Below are positions 45,072 to 56,608 of a stretch of DNA of 64,000 bases, in pieces. The translations under genes were made by a program, and so were the position numbers. Numbering within the stretch: position 1 is the stretch's first letter; each line of letters starts with the position of its first letter. The DNA comes from Kingdonia uniflora (lineage: Eukaryota; Streptophyta; Magnoliopsida; Ranunculales; Circaeasteraceae), in assembly GCA_014058105.1 (NCBI GenBank), contig JACGCM010002198.1, positions 447,001 to 511,000 on the forward strand, read 5' to 3'. The notes beneath the pieces are model-generated. The model made no database searches and was not told where the DNA came from. It was given only the letters and a program-made list of their open reading frames with translations.

Positions 45072-45258
45072 TGATAGATCGTGGGATGGATCGCACGTAT
45101 TTATGTTTTAGTAGTTGTTTTGTTAATAAGTAGGGGGAATCACCTAGAGTAGGCACTTCTTTTAGTTTATGAATTTTTAAGTGAGTTAAGGAGAAAACTC
45201 TAGAAACCCTAATTCCAATTTCAGTAAATTGTTTTACTTCCGCACTTAGTTTCTATCA
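45072..45258 (+). repeat. 3' LTR of chromovirus
   Basis: It starts TGATAGATCGTGGG after the purine tract AGAGGGGGAGAG and ends TTTCTATCA before CATCC. There is no SINE in this copy, which shows the SINE arrived after the retrotransposon. Confidence 0.92.
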
Positions 45259-45369
45259 CATCCTATCGAAAATTAGAAGGTCATGTTGTATTGTGGACGG
45301 TGTACTCTATGAAATAGACCTCGATTGATGATTTTATGACCATTACAGAAATAATATTTTTCATTTTAG

Positions 45370-45494
45370 GGACCTGCGGTTGGTATATTCAGCGAGAGAT
45401 TTGTTATGGATAGCTTTTGTATATACTGCCATGGTGAATTACCCAATGACAACATATTTTTTTATTGTCGTTGCCCTGTTTCCCTGTACACGAG
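45370..45494 (+). pseudogene. S28 carboxypeptidase exon 5
   Basis: The acceptor TTTTAG is followed by DLRLVYSARDLLWIAF and VYTAMVNYP. A homopolymer T run near 45460 causes a shift, after which LPCFPVHE|GT is readable in another frame, matching the family LPAYPV-type segment. It is separated from exon 4 by the chromovirus at 40520-45258. Confidence 0.88.
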
Positions 45495-46140
45495 GTATGG
45501 TGGCTACCTACATGACTTTGCACATAAATAAACATGCCAATTAAATATATTAATATTTATGGCATTTTTGCAATTTATCTATATATCTATAGGTGCGTTA
45601 TCTATCGAACAAATGAAAAGTGTACTAACTCTTTATCGAAACACAATATGAAAAATGTGGCAACTTTCTTTATAATTACTAGTAGAAAAAGTTCACGGTT
45701 ACTACTAATTTAAATTTGTAGTAACTCTTAGAACTTTGACAAGTGAAGTAGCCATTTGCCAGCAAGTAAGTAGTATCGTTCTCAGTAACTTAGTATTCAA
45801 ATGCACAACAAGTAAGTAGTATCGTAACTCAATAACTTTGCAATTAAATTTCTGTAAAGCAAAAATTCATGATGTTTGTATATGCCTAGTACGAAAAATT
45901 CATGATTCAAATGCACATGTACACGAAAAAAAGGATGTATTGTAGCACAAGAGGAAAATGTTTTCTAACCCTTATACATACTAAGAACATCCACAACAGC
46001 CTCCCTAAACTTATTTTAGGGAGGCAAAATGTAATAAAATGTTTTCTAAACCTATTATCATATCATTGTTGTATTTGGTAATTGGTATTATTGTGAAGAT
46101 TATAAGCAGTGTGATTTGTTATGAAGGAAAGACAGAATGT
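45495..46140 (+). other. S28 intron 5, first part
   Basis: This is AT-rich intron sequence. Around 45750-45850 the word AAGTAAGTAGTATCGT occurs twice. At 45986 the sequence GAACATCCACAACAGCCTCCC looks like the outer end of a small transposon, but no partner end was found. Confidence 0.5.
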
Positions 46141-47010
46141 ATTTTTGTTCATTCTCCCGTTTGCTTCTTTTCCAGTTAAAATTTGACACCTATCCATAAA
46201 ATACAAGTCTATAACTCATATCTTTTGTGCCAGCCCGAGATTTCAACGGGTAGCAACAGTTGAGACCCACTTTTAAATTTTCTCTCTTCAACCTCCATTA
46301 CATAGTTTAGGTTTCCTTTTCTCTCTCTCTAAATATTACCTTTGTTCTTCTTAATTCCGTCTTCATCTTAAACTTATTTCCTGAAGTTCCCTACACTCAA
46401 GTAGCATTAAAGGTTCTCAATAAAATGCCACGCGGATAATACTTTATTTTGACAAAAAAAAGGACTGAAAAATGGGCCATGAAATCTAGAGAAGATCAAT
46501 AGCTTCTAGGGATGAGAAGTAATGGTTGTCAACATTTATCATTTCGCCAAAATTATTTTTCAACACTACTCTTCTAATTAGTTAATTGAATCTTGAAAAT
46601 ATGGCATTGTGGTTGCTGATGTGTTTCATTCCTCGTGATTTGTCACCTTCAAAAATTTTCTTTACAACCCTAAAGTTGCTGGGACTAAACAAAGTGGAAA
46701 CTCTAAGAGTGAAATCAACCTTGCATCTTGCAAACTAAGAAAAGTCCTGTAGACATCTTGAGGAATGACCACAACCACATTTCGGGGAGCAAAACATTTT
46801 CCCATGAGCTTTGCCATGGTTTTGATTGAAAAGAGAGAACATGGGCAAAGGGTGAGAGATTGAAGAGAGAGAAAATCAAAAGTGGATCCCAACTGCTGCC
46901 TTTTGAAAATCTTGGGTAGGAAGATTATACTTGAGCTGTAATATTGGACACGTGTCAAAATTTAAGTAGACAATGAGCAAAAGGAGCAAACCCGATAAAG
47001 AACAAAAATG
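46141..47010. mobile_element. Long inverted repeat, possible MULE or foldback element
   Basis: The left arm 46141-46310 matches the reverse complement of the right arm 46841-47010 with gaps: ATTTTTGTTC...GTTTGCTTCTTTT, AAAATTTGACAC, and CACTTTTAAATTTTCTCTCTTCAACC in order. Arms are about 170 bp and the loop about 530 bp. The minus-strand frame in the right arm and loop (46662-46958) includes MAKLMGKCFAPRNVVVVIPQ, not recognised. Target duplications were not identified. Confidence 0.6.
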
Positions 47011-47065
47011 CACAAACATGTATTATTATAACCTACTAGTAGCAATCAGCCCGTGCTCGCACATA

Positions 47066-50000
47066 ATTGAATTTATGAAGAATATGACATGATTCTTACT
47101 CGAGGAAAACTTTTGAATTTATGCATGTAGAAATATTTTCAATTCCATTTTACATGGAACTTGTGGAAAATAATCTTATATCCAGCCAATTGAGAATTTA
47201 ATAGCACAATCCCATATAGAGAGAAAACCAAATGTGTCTTACCAGCAAACTTATGCTAATATCCCTTTCGTCGTTAACCTCAATCAAAACCCAATAGGAA
47301 GTTAACATATCGCACCAAAAAGATAATTGCATTTATGTCTACATTGTTAACCTCGATAAGATCATGACAGCAAGTAACTGTCAAAAGTTCATTACTTGAC
47401 ATAATCTTTCAAGGAACAAAAATAACTCAACTCGTGTATCAATGTTGGTTTAGACACACAGAAAAAATAAGCTCATAAAAAGTTTGCAAGGAGTCCTTGA
47501 TTATGACATTTGATCATTTGCTTGCTGATTTGCCATTTTGAAAGATTAAGTTATATCACCAATCTCACATTTCCTTTTCGATTCTGACATATCGATACTC
47601 AATTACTTTGTTGTTGCTGATCAGGGTCAAAAATCTATAGATTTATTACAAAAATTCATTGCTTTTGTGCTTACTTTTAGTTTCAGTAAAGATTGCATAT
47701 GCAAAAAAATTGATGCGGGTATATAGGATCTAGGTGGGCTTGAACCACCATTTCTTGAGAAAGTTCATATACAAATTCAAATCCAAAGCGCTCTACAATT
47801 CCGATATGAATAAGCAAATGTATGGATAATTACCTCCATAAAAACAACTAAATGTACACATTTCCTAACTTACATTCTAGCCTAACCCCAACTTCTTAAT
47901 AAAATAAAAATGTAATAGTATTGTTACCTATTTGTGCTCTTCTTGGTAACCTAGTTTCTTTGCCAAATCTCTTTAAAGTAATGAAAGCAGTCAATTAGAA
48001 GTTTGTTCAACTTGGCAGCCAAGAATCAAATTATGTAATTCGTCGAGAAATTGTACCACTTCTACTCTTGCTCGAAAAATCCATAATAATGTTTCTCTCC
48101 ATGAGCATCTGCTACAATAAATTCATCAATCAAGAGTCGCCTAAATGCATTAGAAAAATGGCTATATTGTAGATTGTCAAGTTTGTCTTCAGTTAATTCC
48201 CATTAAACTTTATTTATATGGCCATAAGCTTATATGGGTAAAGAAGATAGAGAAGATTAAATTGATTTAACCCTACTTTGCACAGAAAAAGGAAGAAGAT
48301 TAATTTGCCCACTTGAGTCTTATTAAAAACCAAAGCCAGAGAGAGAGGGATAGGGGGTGAACTGTGTAAAAAGAATCATGTGTTCTCTCCAAACATTAAA
48401 TTCATAGAAAAACAATATACAACTAATAGACATGTTAAAAACACCAGGGCAAGAAGTTTGTAATAACAACTCAAGAAAAAAAACTTGAATGATTGAAATC
48501 TGACATGGCAAGCAGGAGGTATATGAAGGTTGACAAACATTTCATAATCAACCAAAAATTTATAAACATAAATTTATCAGGGTTAAAGACTAGAGCATTT
48601 GTGTTTCCATAGTGGTAACAACCTTAAGACAATCGAAGATCCACAATTTAAGTAACTTAGAAATTGTAATATTAGAGGTTATTACCATCATAATTTCTTG
48701 CCTTCAACTTATATGGGCAAATCTTTACATGGAAAAGTGTCATAGTAAAACTGGCAAATTTTTACATAGATAAGTTTCTTAGTAAAACTATGCAGTAAAT
48801 AAACATATCCCTCACAGAGAGTCAATACCCGGACATGATTTTTTTATTCTTTTCATAGAAAGGAAAACATTACAAGTAAACAGAGCATATCATGTAATAG
48901 TTTCGCCCAATCACACACTGACTTCCTTGATGAAGGGCATTGAGGAAGTTAAATCAGTAATTTATCCTAAACTTGTTTTTCTTCCTTAATTTATAGCCTA
49001 GACAAAGAGTAGGCAATTTAATTTACAAAGCAAGAACTTTGAAATTTGGAAATGATATGGAGCGTCTTAAATGGAAATTTTACAATCTGAACTTTCAAAG
49101 TTTCATACCTGGCTTCGATTTAGCATCTGGTATCGATACAGGGAACGTAGCTATTAAACCTCATTATTTATATTCGAATGACCCTTAAACATATCTGTGC
49201 AAAATACAAATTATAGAAATTTCTTAATTACTACATATTATTTAAATATGCTTATATTAAGTGTAAATACTAAGCAGCCATGACAATAGCAAGATTAAAT
49301 TAAATCTAAGCCCATACCACAATACAAATGTATAATGTATTAGTGAACAAATTAAGAATATTACTAGAAAAGGTGACTAATTTTAACAAAATCATGAACC
49401 CTAAATTGTCAATCGTCATGGTCATATTCTCAAGATCATTCATAACACATACTTTAACTGCAATTAATATGTAGTCATGGTTCCATGAGCGTTAGCTTAT
49501 AGGTTCATCTCAGAGTTTATAGTCATTATTGTGGGGAAAGGTCTATCTTTCCCTTAATTTCAAAAAAAGTCAATGCCATCTGAAAGGGTTCTGCATCTCC
49601 AATCGGTTCAAAGTGAGGAAATATAGTATTTATACCTCATTGGCACTCCCAAATGCAATAATAATAGAATAATGTTTTTTTTTAACATGCCTGCTTTCAA
49701 CCATGCTAAATCAGAACTCTATACTTTTTTATTTCAAAAAAGGTTCAATGCCATTTAAAGGATAAAAAACCTGAAAGTCCATTAAGAAGATATTAGTTGG
49801 CAGGCACTTAGAGAAGATACTTTGAAAACATAAAAGCATAAATATATAAAGAAATTAATGGGGTTCTATATCACAAACCCAAGATCTCCAATAAGGAGAG
49901 ATGTCGAAAGAGATTTAATAAAATGCAAATCTTTAGAGAGAGAGAGATGGAAAGAGAGGAGCAAAGAGAATAACAAAGTTCTGTGAATGGGTTAAGAGTA

Positions 50001-50990
50001 AGAGGAAAATAAAAATAACAACATAATTAAAGCAAACATCTTCTAAAATATTCTTCGTAACTGAAAAAGATGCAGCCAACATTCCAAATAATTAAAGAAT
50101 AGAAAAAATACATAGATTTTACATTAGTAACCGATTTTAACTTCAGATAGCGAAGGGCACATTCAAAAGAATGGGCAACGAAAGAGAGTTATGTCAATTA
50201 GGTTTTGGCTTATTCAAAATGAACTACGTGTTACCATACAAATAAAAAGGGATAAGCTGATGAGACATGATAGAAATCAATTCTACCGACTCGCCTCGAT
50301 CTTTATATTCAAATAGTTATATAAAAATTCATTAAAGACACCAGCAGGGCAATCTATACGTGAAAAGACAATCTATACGTGAAAAAAAATCTGATAAAGG
50401 ACGATGATACATTTAAATTGCAACGCATATTATAGTGGAAAAGTCAAGGCAAACATTTGAAACCCCAAATTTCTTGCATAAACTTAAGCCAAAGCTTCTT
50501 TAAAATCTTGTCAATTAACTGCTTCATTTGTTGCTCTAGTTGCTATGGTCAATCGTTAAGGACTGTGCCACCCACGACTCAATCAATTTTGGATAGATGG
50601 AAAAAGACTATTGCTACCCTCTATATGGAAAAAGAAAACAATTAAGTTTCAAAAAAGAAACCCTTGCTCAATCATATGCATAGAAAAGTTTCAAACAGGA
50701 AAATGATTAAATAAAAGAAACTCAAAGTTGATTATAGAACTATAAGCAGTTTCTAAAATACTACATTTAGTTGTTTCAAATGAATCAAAACTATTACCAA
50801 GAAATTTAAAATGTCTTTCCTGCCTATTAAAATATGACAAATGGTGTTGCGAATACAACCCAAACTGCAAACTCAACAACTGAAAGAATTTAGGTATAAT
50901 TTTGAAGAGTGTTAAATACGGGAAGTAATCAAATTAATCTGTAGTGCCAAATAAAAGAATTAAGATAACATAAACATTTCAGAGATAGAC
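47066..50990. other. AT-rich interior of candidate Helitron
   Basis: No protein family was recognised. A tRNA-like block on the minus strand at about 47730-47812 has a T-arm-like GGTGG-TTCAAGC-CCACC and a GTAGAGCGC box, but no matching acceptor stem. Confidence 0.4.
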
Positions 50991-50996
50991 TTATAC

Positions 50997-51063
50997 CTTT
51001 GCCAATAGAGTACTTTCATGCCCTCTTCCTAATCCATGTAAGCTTGGACCATCTTCATCAAAG
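50997..51063 (-). pseudogene. Possible small exon of the same unknown gene
   Basis: 67 bases are open in the frame SFDEDGPSLHGLGRGHESTL. Acceptor TGTAG lies before and donor GTATAAG after it, on the minus strand. The amino-acid composition looks protein-like compared with the surrounding AT-rich DNA. Confidence 0.35.
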
Positions 51064-52645
51064 CTACATAGCAAAAGGAAAATTTAAATCGATTAAATGG
51101 ACATAGAAATTTGATAACAAAAATAATAATATAAAGTACTTCATTACATTATAATGCAATTTACATTACAATCCAAAGCTACTGTTGGATCATTTACTAA
51201 TGAAGGTTACTTTAAATTTGTGCCAGATTGTACAATTTAATTTCTTAATCTAGTTGCTTTTTAGTACCCAATTTATACCTGGGATTTTAGAACTTATGGA
51301 GTTTCTAGGATAGAATCATCAGAATTTATGGTTGAATTTCTTTGCAAGAAAGTTCTAAAGAGAGAGAAGTAAATATATTTTTGGGTACTGACTCAATCTC
51401 AAAGTAAAAATAGTAATTAAACCCTAATCATCATAACAAATCTCTAAACATAGTTGAAACTAATTGTTGAAATAAGACAAAGAATCAAAAAAGAAGTACC
51501 TCAAACAAAATTCAGGGAAAATAATAGAATTTCCCAAGTATATCTTGGAGGTCAATTCCTATGCACAAACAAAAAAATTAGAATCAAATATCGATGCCTA
51601 ATAAGACACGGAGAGAGTATGCATCATTATTTTGCATATTTAAGCTACTTCCCAAAAAACAAACAAAAAATAAATAAATAAATAGAACCAGTTCAACCTG
51701 CCATTGCCAAAATGCTAGCATTTATTATAACTATATTAGGTATAAATTTGAGTCCTAAGTTTGCCAACATCGGTATATGAAAATAAGGACATCTACCCTG
51801 CCAAACATTCTTCTAAACTATCTACCAACTATTTGGGAGCAAATTTTTAATGATGCTAAAATATTTAGTCTACAATAACATTTGATTACTAACCAATCAA
51901 TGGACCCATTAACATCTATAAGAAAGAATAAAAAAATCTTATTCCTTGAGGTCATGGAAAGTATTCGAATGAATAAAATTTTGAGGCATGAGGGCAACTA
52001 AGAATACATTTAATAGCCCTAAAGGAAAATTTAGGGTTTCCAATATTCCCTATTTTTCACCTAGATGGTTTCCAAAAGGCTATAATTTAGTTGGGCATTT
52101 TTTTAATTGTAGAACCAAATTTTTAAGAAGCATACATAACTAACCCCAGATATTAATATAACATTTTTAATTGAGAAGCAAAAGATACATCCTTAAAGAT
52201 TTATAATAGACATATCGATCAAAATGTTAAAATTGTTGTTAACAAGCATCCTGGAACCGTAATGACCCTATAATAAGGTAAGGAGACAATTATAGCATAA
52301 TTAATTAATTGATATTGCTACATAGGATGGAGACCTGTATTTGTATTACGCAAAGTCTCATAGTGTCTTAAAGGTAGATTGATGAGACAAAAAATCAAAC
52401 ACTTCCAAGTATACTTTACAGTACTGTATGTATTTCAATGGATGGTATCACTTTTATTAATGGCCATTATCACTTACATGGATGTATGGTGTTAAATTTA
52501 TAGGGGGATATAGCAAAAGCATCATAATAGCAACTACAATACTACATATAGAAGAGAATAGCATACTTCATAACAAAACACACACTTGGGTACAATTAAA
52601 CGAATAGCATACTCTGAAGTCTGAAATAAAATTGAGAAAACATAC

Positions 52646-52814
52646 CTGATAGAAAGCATGTTAAAGTTCTCTTGGTTCATATCTTTAAAAAAAGCAGAGA
52701 TTGTTGAGAGAAAACCAATGAAATTTGTTGACTGAAAAACATTGGGGGAAAGTGTGCATTCGAGAATCGTTGCACCTTTCAAAGAGAGCCGCATGAAAGA
52801 GACCCTCAGAAAAC
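52646..52814 (-). pseudogene. Possible exon of an unknown gene in the candidate Helitron
   Basis: On the minus strand AACAG|GTTTTC and ATCAG|GTATGT border 169 bases with an open frame: MRLSLKGATILECTLSPNVF, then FIGFLSTISAFFKDMNQENF. I do not recognise the family. A second candidate exon at 51063-50997 (FDEDGPSLHGLGRGHESTLL) is bordered by TATGTAG and GTATAAG. Further donor-like sites occur at about 49108 and 51505. An upstream leader with ATG candidates at 53480-53800 looks promoter- or UTR-like. Confidence 0.35.
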
Positions 52815-53969
52815 CTGTTAAAAATCAAAGGCTCAATCAACCCCATAAACCAACTGTATCATATCGAAGTCAAGACGAATGAGTCGATACCATGACTAAA
52901 CAAAACAATTCAGTAAAATAAAGCCCTCAAAAATATCCAGTAAAACATACAATTTGATATATATGAGAGTAAGAAAAGGTACTAATGTTCGTCAAATTTC
53001 TATATAAAAATGATTAGGACTTCAAAAACGAAACAACACACACAATCACACAAAGAGAGAGACCAAGGAAATGTTAAAGTACCAATAGAAATTGGAAGAA
53101 AATCTTCTTCATAAATTCAATGATGAATACCACGATGAAGAACCTTACATCATTAAAAAGAACAAAAGTTGATTCTGATAACAAAAAATTACATTTGAAC
53201 AAAATCACAAATTGGGGAGTCTACAGATTTCTAAGTGAATCCCAGAGAGAGATACCAGTAACTGCAAATTGAAGCTTGGGATTCTTCAGAAATTCAATTA
53301 TTAATGAGAAGTATCTTCAGATGAACCCTAAATCATGAATTGGAGATTCCATAACTAATAAGAAGTATCATGAGATGAACCCTAAATCATGAACTCATGA
53401 TACATGTAACCTTAGATAACTCTTACAGCAAAGAGATCAAAACTCTGGATTCCACATAGAAATCAGAGACCAAGTGAGAAATGGAGGAGCCCGGAGAAGA
53501 AGAGAAACCGGGTTTTGAACTTTAAAAGTGGCAACTTTTTTGAACAGTTGAGCGAATGCGACATGGCTTTCCCTTCTCTTTCAATGTTTCTGATTAGAGA
53601 AATGCAGCGCCAAGAGTGTCTTTTAGGAGAGAACCAAAACTCTTTCTCAAGGGTTTGAGACTTTGGGCTGCTTAAAACGTGTTTACGTGTCGTAATAGGA
53701 AAGAATAAAAACACTTACGTGGCAAAATGGGAATCACTTTAATAAATCAAGAAAAGATGATGTGGCGGCCCCACAATCGTTTCTACGTATGCGTGGGGAA
53801 TTATAATATTGTTATATTGATGTTTGCTGAGATTAGCAGTGTTTTTTGCTAGTTTGCAGCAGTACTTCGACTAATAAGGGAAATTAATGTTATATTTTTT
53901 TTTCCAGACTTTTATCTAACATATTATACTTGCAAGATTTTTACTGATTTTTCCCCTTTCATGGTAAAG

Positions 53970-54143
53970 ATGTGCAAGATTATTGATGGATTTCCCGGGA
54001 GGGCTACCAAGCTCAGTCAAGTCTTTTCTGCTGCAAGTTTGTATTATAATTATTCTCGTATTTTATCGGTGTTTTGATATAGAAAAATGCTTTGATATAG
54101 AAGTGATAGTGATGCTCATGGTCTCCATGGTTGGGGTTGGCAG
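53970..54143 (+). pseudogene. S28 carboxypeptidase exon 6
   Basis: MCKIIDGFPGRATKLSQVFS then AASLYYNYSR, a short shifted or duplicated stretch around the EKCF-type segment (GATATAGAA occurs twice at 54075-54103), then DAHGLHGWGWQ in another frame, ending at GT (54144). Confidence 0.88.
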
Positions 54144-54740
54144 GTATAAAAGTCGGTGTTTCATACTTTATCTAACAGATTTTAAGAATTTCTTACTCTT
54201 AAGATATATACTCCGTGTTAACTACTCTTACTTTCGGTACTATATTATAATATATGTGCTTTGATCTTATTAGATGCACTGGAGTAATCCTTTGTGGCAA
54301 AGGACCCTAAAATCTACAATAGAGATTGAAAATAAACACATTAATATTGTTCAGTAATCCTCGATAAGGAGAATGTAGTGTGCTTGAAATAGAAATATGA
54401 TCAAGTACACAATTTGAAATTAGTCTTTCTTTTTAATTACCAGAACATAATAATAATCAGAAGAGAGAAATAACAAATGTTGATAGTTTTAGGTACCATT
54501 GGCCTGATTGGTAGGAGAGGAACCCTGCCATCCGAGGACCTTTTCATAAGATGTATACATGCAGATAATAAAATGCATGCATCCAACCATAAAAAATCGT
54601 TGAGTCCTCCTTTGCAAATTTCAGTAATGCGACCTTATTCACCTCTGCAGTTAAGAAATAAGACAAGAAATTTATAGTCTATAATTTATCATTAACAGAC
54701 ATTATCTTAGTAATACTCATGATCTAAAAACATCTTACAG
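54144..54740 (+). other. S28 intron 6
   Basis: This is AT-rich intron between exon 6 (GT at 54144) and exon 7 (AG at 54739-54740). No insertion is recognisable. Confidence 0.6.
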
Positions 54741-54893
54741 TCATGCACGAAGATGGTTATGCCAATGACTTGCTCAAAAGATAGCATGTTTCCTCCAGAT
54801 ACATTTGATTACAAAGAGTTCAATGAGCAATGCGTGAAGCAATATGGTGTTATACCTAGGCCTCATTGGATTATCACAGAATATGGTGGAAAT
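54741..54893 (+). pseudogene. S28 carboxypeptidase exon 7
   Basis: After CTTACAG: SCTKMVMPMTCSKDSMFPPD, then YKEFNEQCVKQYGVIPRPHW and TEYGGN before a GT donor. The match with the family is strong and the exon is open. Confidence 0.9.
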
Positions 54894-55044
54894 GTGAGTT
54901 ACTTTCCACTTGAATCTGCTAAAGTGTGATTTTGTTTCTTCCAAGTTTCATTACCATTGTATTTTATGTATCTGACACGTTTTTGTGCTTATGTTGTAGT
55001 AGATAGATAGATACTTGGCTCAAAACTAGAAATTTTAACAAATA

Positions 55045-55084
55045 ATTCCACAAGTGCTCAAGAGATTTGGAAACAATATCATCT
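55045..55084 (+). pseudogene. S28 carboxypeptidase last exon, truncated
   Basis: IPQVLKRFGNNIIYN is visible and then similarity stops. The continuation with the catalytic aspartate (DPWS-type motif) and histidine is missing. After it a ~45-bp segment starting GGAATAGCTATGCCATGAGA is repeated in tandem (about 55096 and 55141). Confidence 0.75.
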
Positions 55085-55822
55085 ATAATACTAAAGGAAT
55101 AGCTATGCCATGAGAATCAATCTTGGGTTGTTGACCACTGGAATGGCTATGCCATAAGAATCAATCTCGGCTGTTGATCACCCTACCCTACATATGTTGA
55201 GGAAAATATATGGTTTAGTTTATAACACAGCTGTTTAGATCACGAGGGTTATTTTGTCACTCTCCCAATTTATTTATTAAATACCGGTACCAAATCCCAT
55301 CCAAAATAATCATCTCAATCATAATTACGTGGTGAAAGAAGTGGTATAAATGGAAGTCCAGCGCACAACTTTTCATATATACAAAATTATGGGTATTTTG
55401 GGAAGCCTAAATACAAAAAATCAGGGTCATTTCTGTAAATCTTCCTCTCCCAAACGCACCAAACTCTTCTCTTCCAAACCCACCAAAACTCCTCTCTCCT
55501 CTTTCTCTCTTCCAAAGCAAACCCACCAAACTCCTCTCTTCTAAACCCAAACAAAACATTTTCTACATCACCCCCAATTTCTTCAAAGTTTACTCCACCC
55601 CTATTTCTCAAACCCTAGCTTGTAAGTGGATTGCTAAATTCGAGAACATCATAATTTTTTTGGGAACTGTTTCTTATGCTTGATTGGAGAGCCGACAAAA
55701 TACAAGTGATATATCAAACCCTATTACCCATTTTATTGCTAATATATAACCCTCTCTCAGTCTCTATGTAATCTGCCTATCTCTGTTTCAAGCTCTTCCC
55801 TGAAGAAGAATAAAGATTTTTT

Positions 55823-56158
55823 GGTATAGTTTGCTTTGTATTGATAATTAAATTGTTTTTATAATCTGGGTTTGTGTTTTTAATGGTGAGGTTTCTTTGT
55901 TTGATTGAATTTTGAGTATTTATTATCAAGGTTATATTGGGTTGGTTGGTTGTTTTTTTTGTTTGTTTGTTATTATGTAGGTTTAGAATTGAGCCTTGTG
56001 TACTGAGTTCCTGTTTCAAAATGAAAATCTGTACTAAAAGATAGCTTTTTTGAGATGGGGTTTTCATTTTCTTCCATTTTTATTATTATTATTTGCATAC
56101 AAAAGGTGGTGACTTTTCCTAATTAGACCTTGGTGAGTATGAGGTAAGCTTTTAGTTA
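55823..56158 (+). repeat. Direct duplication, copy 1
   Basis: It is colinear with 56279-56608 over about 330 bases. Shared words include TTGTGTTTTTAATG, TAGGTTTAGAATTGAG and GAAATGAAAATCTGTACTAAAA. It probably arose as a tandem duplication in an intron. It is much diverged. Confidence 0.8.
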
Positions 56159-56278
56159 TATCATCTCATGATTAGTCTGATATGCAGATGGTTTTTCTTT
56201 AAGAGTGGCTTATATATTGTTTAGTTTAATCTTAAGCTCGGTGCTTGCAGCAATGAATACACATGTATAGGAATTTGT

Positions 56279-56608
56279 GGTATAATATGCTTTATATTGC
56301 TAATTAAATTGTTATATGATCTGGGGTTGTGTTTTTAATGACGGGGTTTCATTGTTTTGATTGAATTTCGAGATTTTTCATCAGGTTTATATTAGGTTGG
56401 TAGGTATTTTTGTTTTTGTTATTGTGTAGGTTTAGAATTGAGTCTATTTTACTAAGTTTCTATTTGGAAATGAAAATCTGTACTAAAAAATAGTTTTCTT
56501 CAGTTGGGGTTTTCATTTTTCTCCATTTTTATTGATATCATCTGTATAGAAAAGGTAGTGGTTTTTCTTACTTCGACCTTAATGTGTGTCATGAGATAAG
56601 ATTTTAGT
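56279..56608 (+). repeat. Direct duplication, copy 2
   Basis: This is the second copy of 55823-56158, offset by about 450 bases, with frequent substitutions. Confidence 0.8.

Larger units (their letters stand above)
40520..45258 (+). mobile_element. Ty3/gypsy chromovirus (Reina-like) in S28 intron 4, with SINE in its 5' LTR
   Basis: Short LTRs (40520-40983 including a SINE; 45072-45258) start TGATAGATCGT and end TTCAATCA/TTCTATCA. An exact target duplication CATCC lies at 40515-40519 and 45259-45263. Pol order is protease, reverse transcriptase, RNase H, integrase, chromodomain. The short LTR and reverse transcriptase phrases ([28 protein letters not shown]) resemble Reina-group chromoviruses. 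Many stops and frameshifts mark it as inactive. Removing it restores the intron between S28 exons 4 and 5. Confidence 0.92.
47036..53820 (-). mobile_element. Candidate non-autonomous Helitron (6.8 kb) in S28 intron 5
   Basis: On the minus strand the 3' end reads GTGCGAGCACGGGCTGATTG then CTACTAG|T: a short GTGC..GCAC hairpin about 13 bases before the terminal CTAG, with T next to it. At the other side (53820) the minus strand reads A|TCAATATAACAATATTATAA, a TC start after A. A|TC...CTRR|T without target duplication is the Helitron rule. The DNA between is AT-rich with no RepHel protein, and contains plausible minus-strand exons with splice sites. The hairpin is short and the 5' end is a weak motif, so this is a hypothesis. 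Confidence 0.4.
22644..55084 (+). pseudogene. S28-family serine carboxypeptidase (lysosomal Pro-X carboxypeptidase-like) gene, expanded to 32 kb by insertions
   Basis: Exons in order are 22644-23019, 23114-23294, 39943-40076, 40220-40332, 45370-45494, 53970-54143, 54741-54893 and a last fragment at 55045-55084. Joined, they follow an S28 protein colinearly: signal peptide, DPIFVYTGNEGDIEWLA, HRFYGESLPFG, the nucleophile region FSGSYVG + MLAA, APILQFD, NCYEVIKGSW, AFVYTAMVNYP, CKIIDGFPG, PHWI and VLKRFGNNII. Known role: vacuolar or secreted enzymes that cleave after proline near the C-terminus. The gene is dead: in-frame TAGs (one at a conserved tryptophan in LAAW), a frameshift near 45465, GGSYGG altered to GSYVG, and loss of the end with the catalytic Asp and His. 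Exon borders keep GT and AG. Confidence 0.92.

Noticed and set aside
47730..47812. tRNA gene on the minus strand (T-arm GGTGG-TTCAAGC-CCACC, box GTAGAGCGC)
   Set aside because: No matching acceptor stem or proper anticodon arm could be drawn; at best a tRNA or SINE relic.
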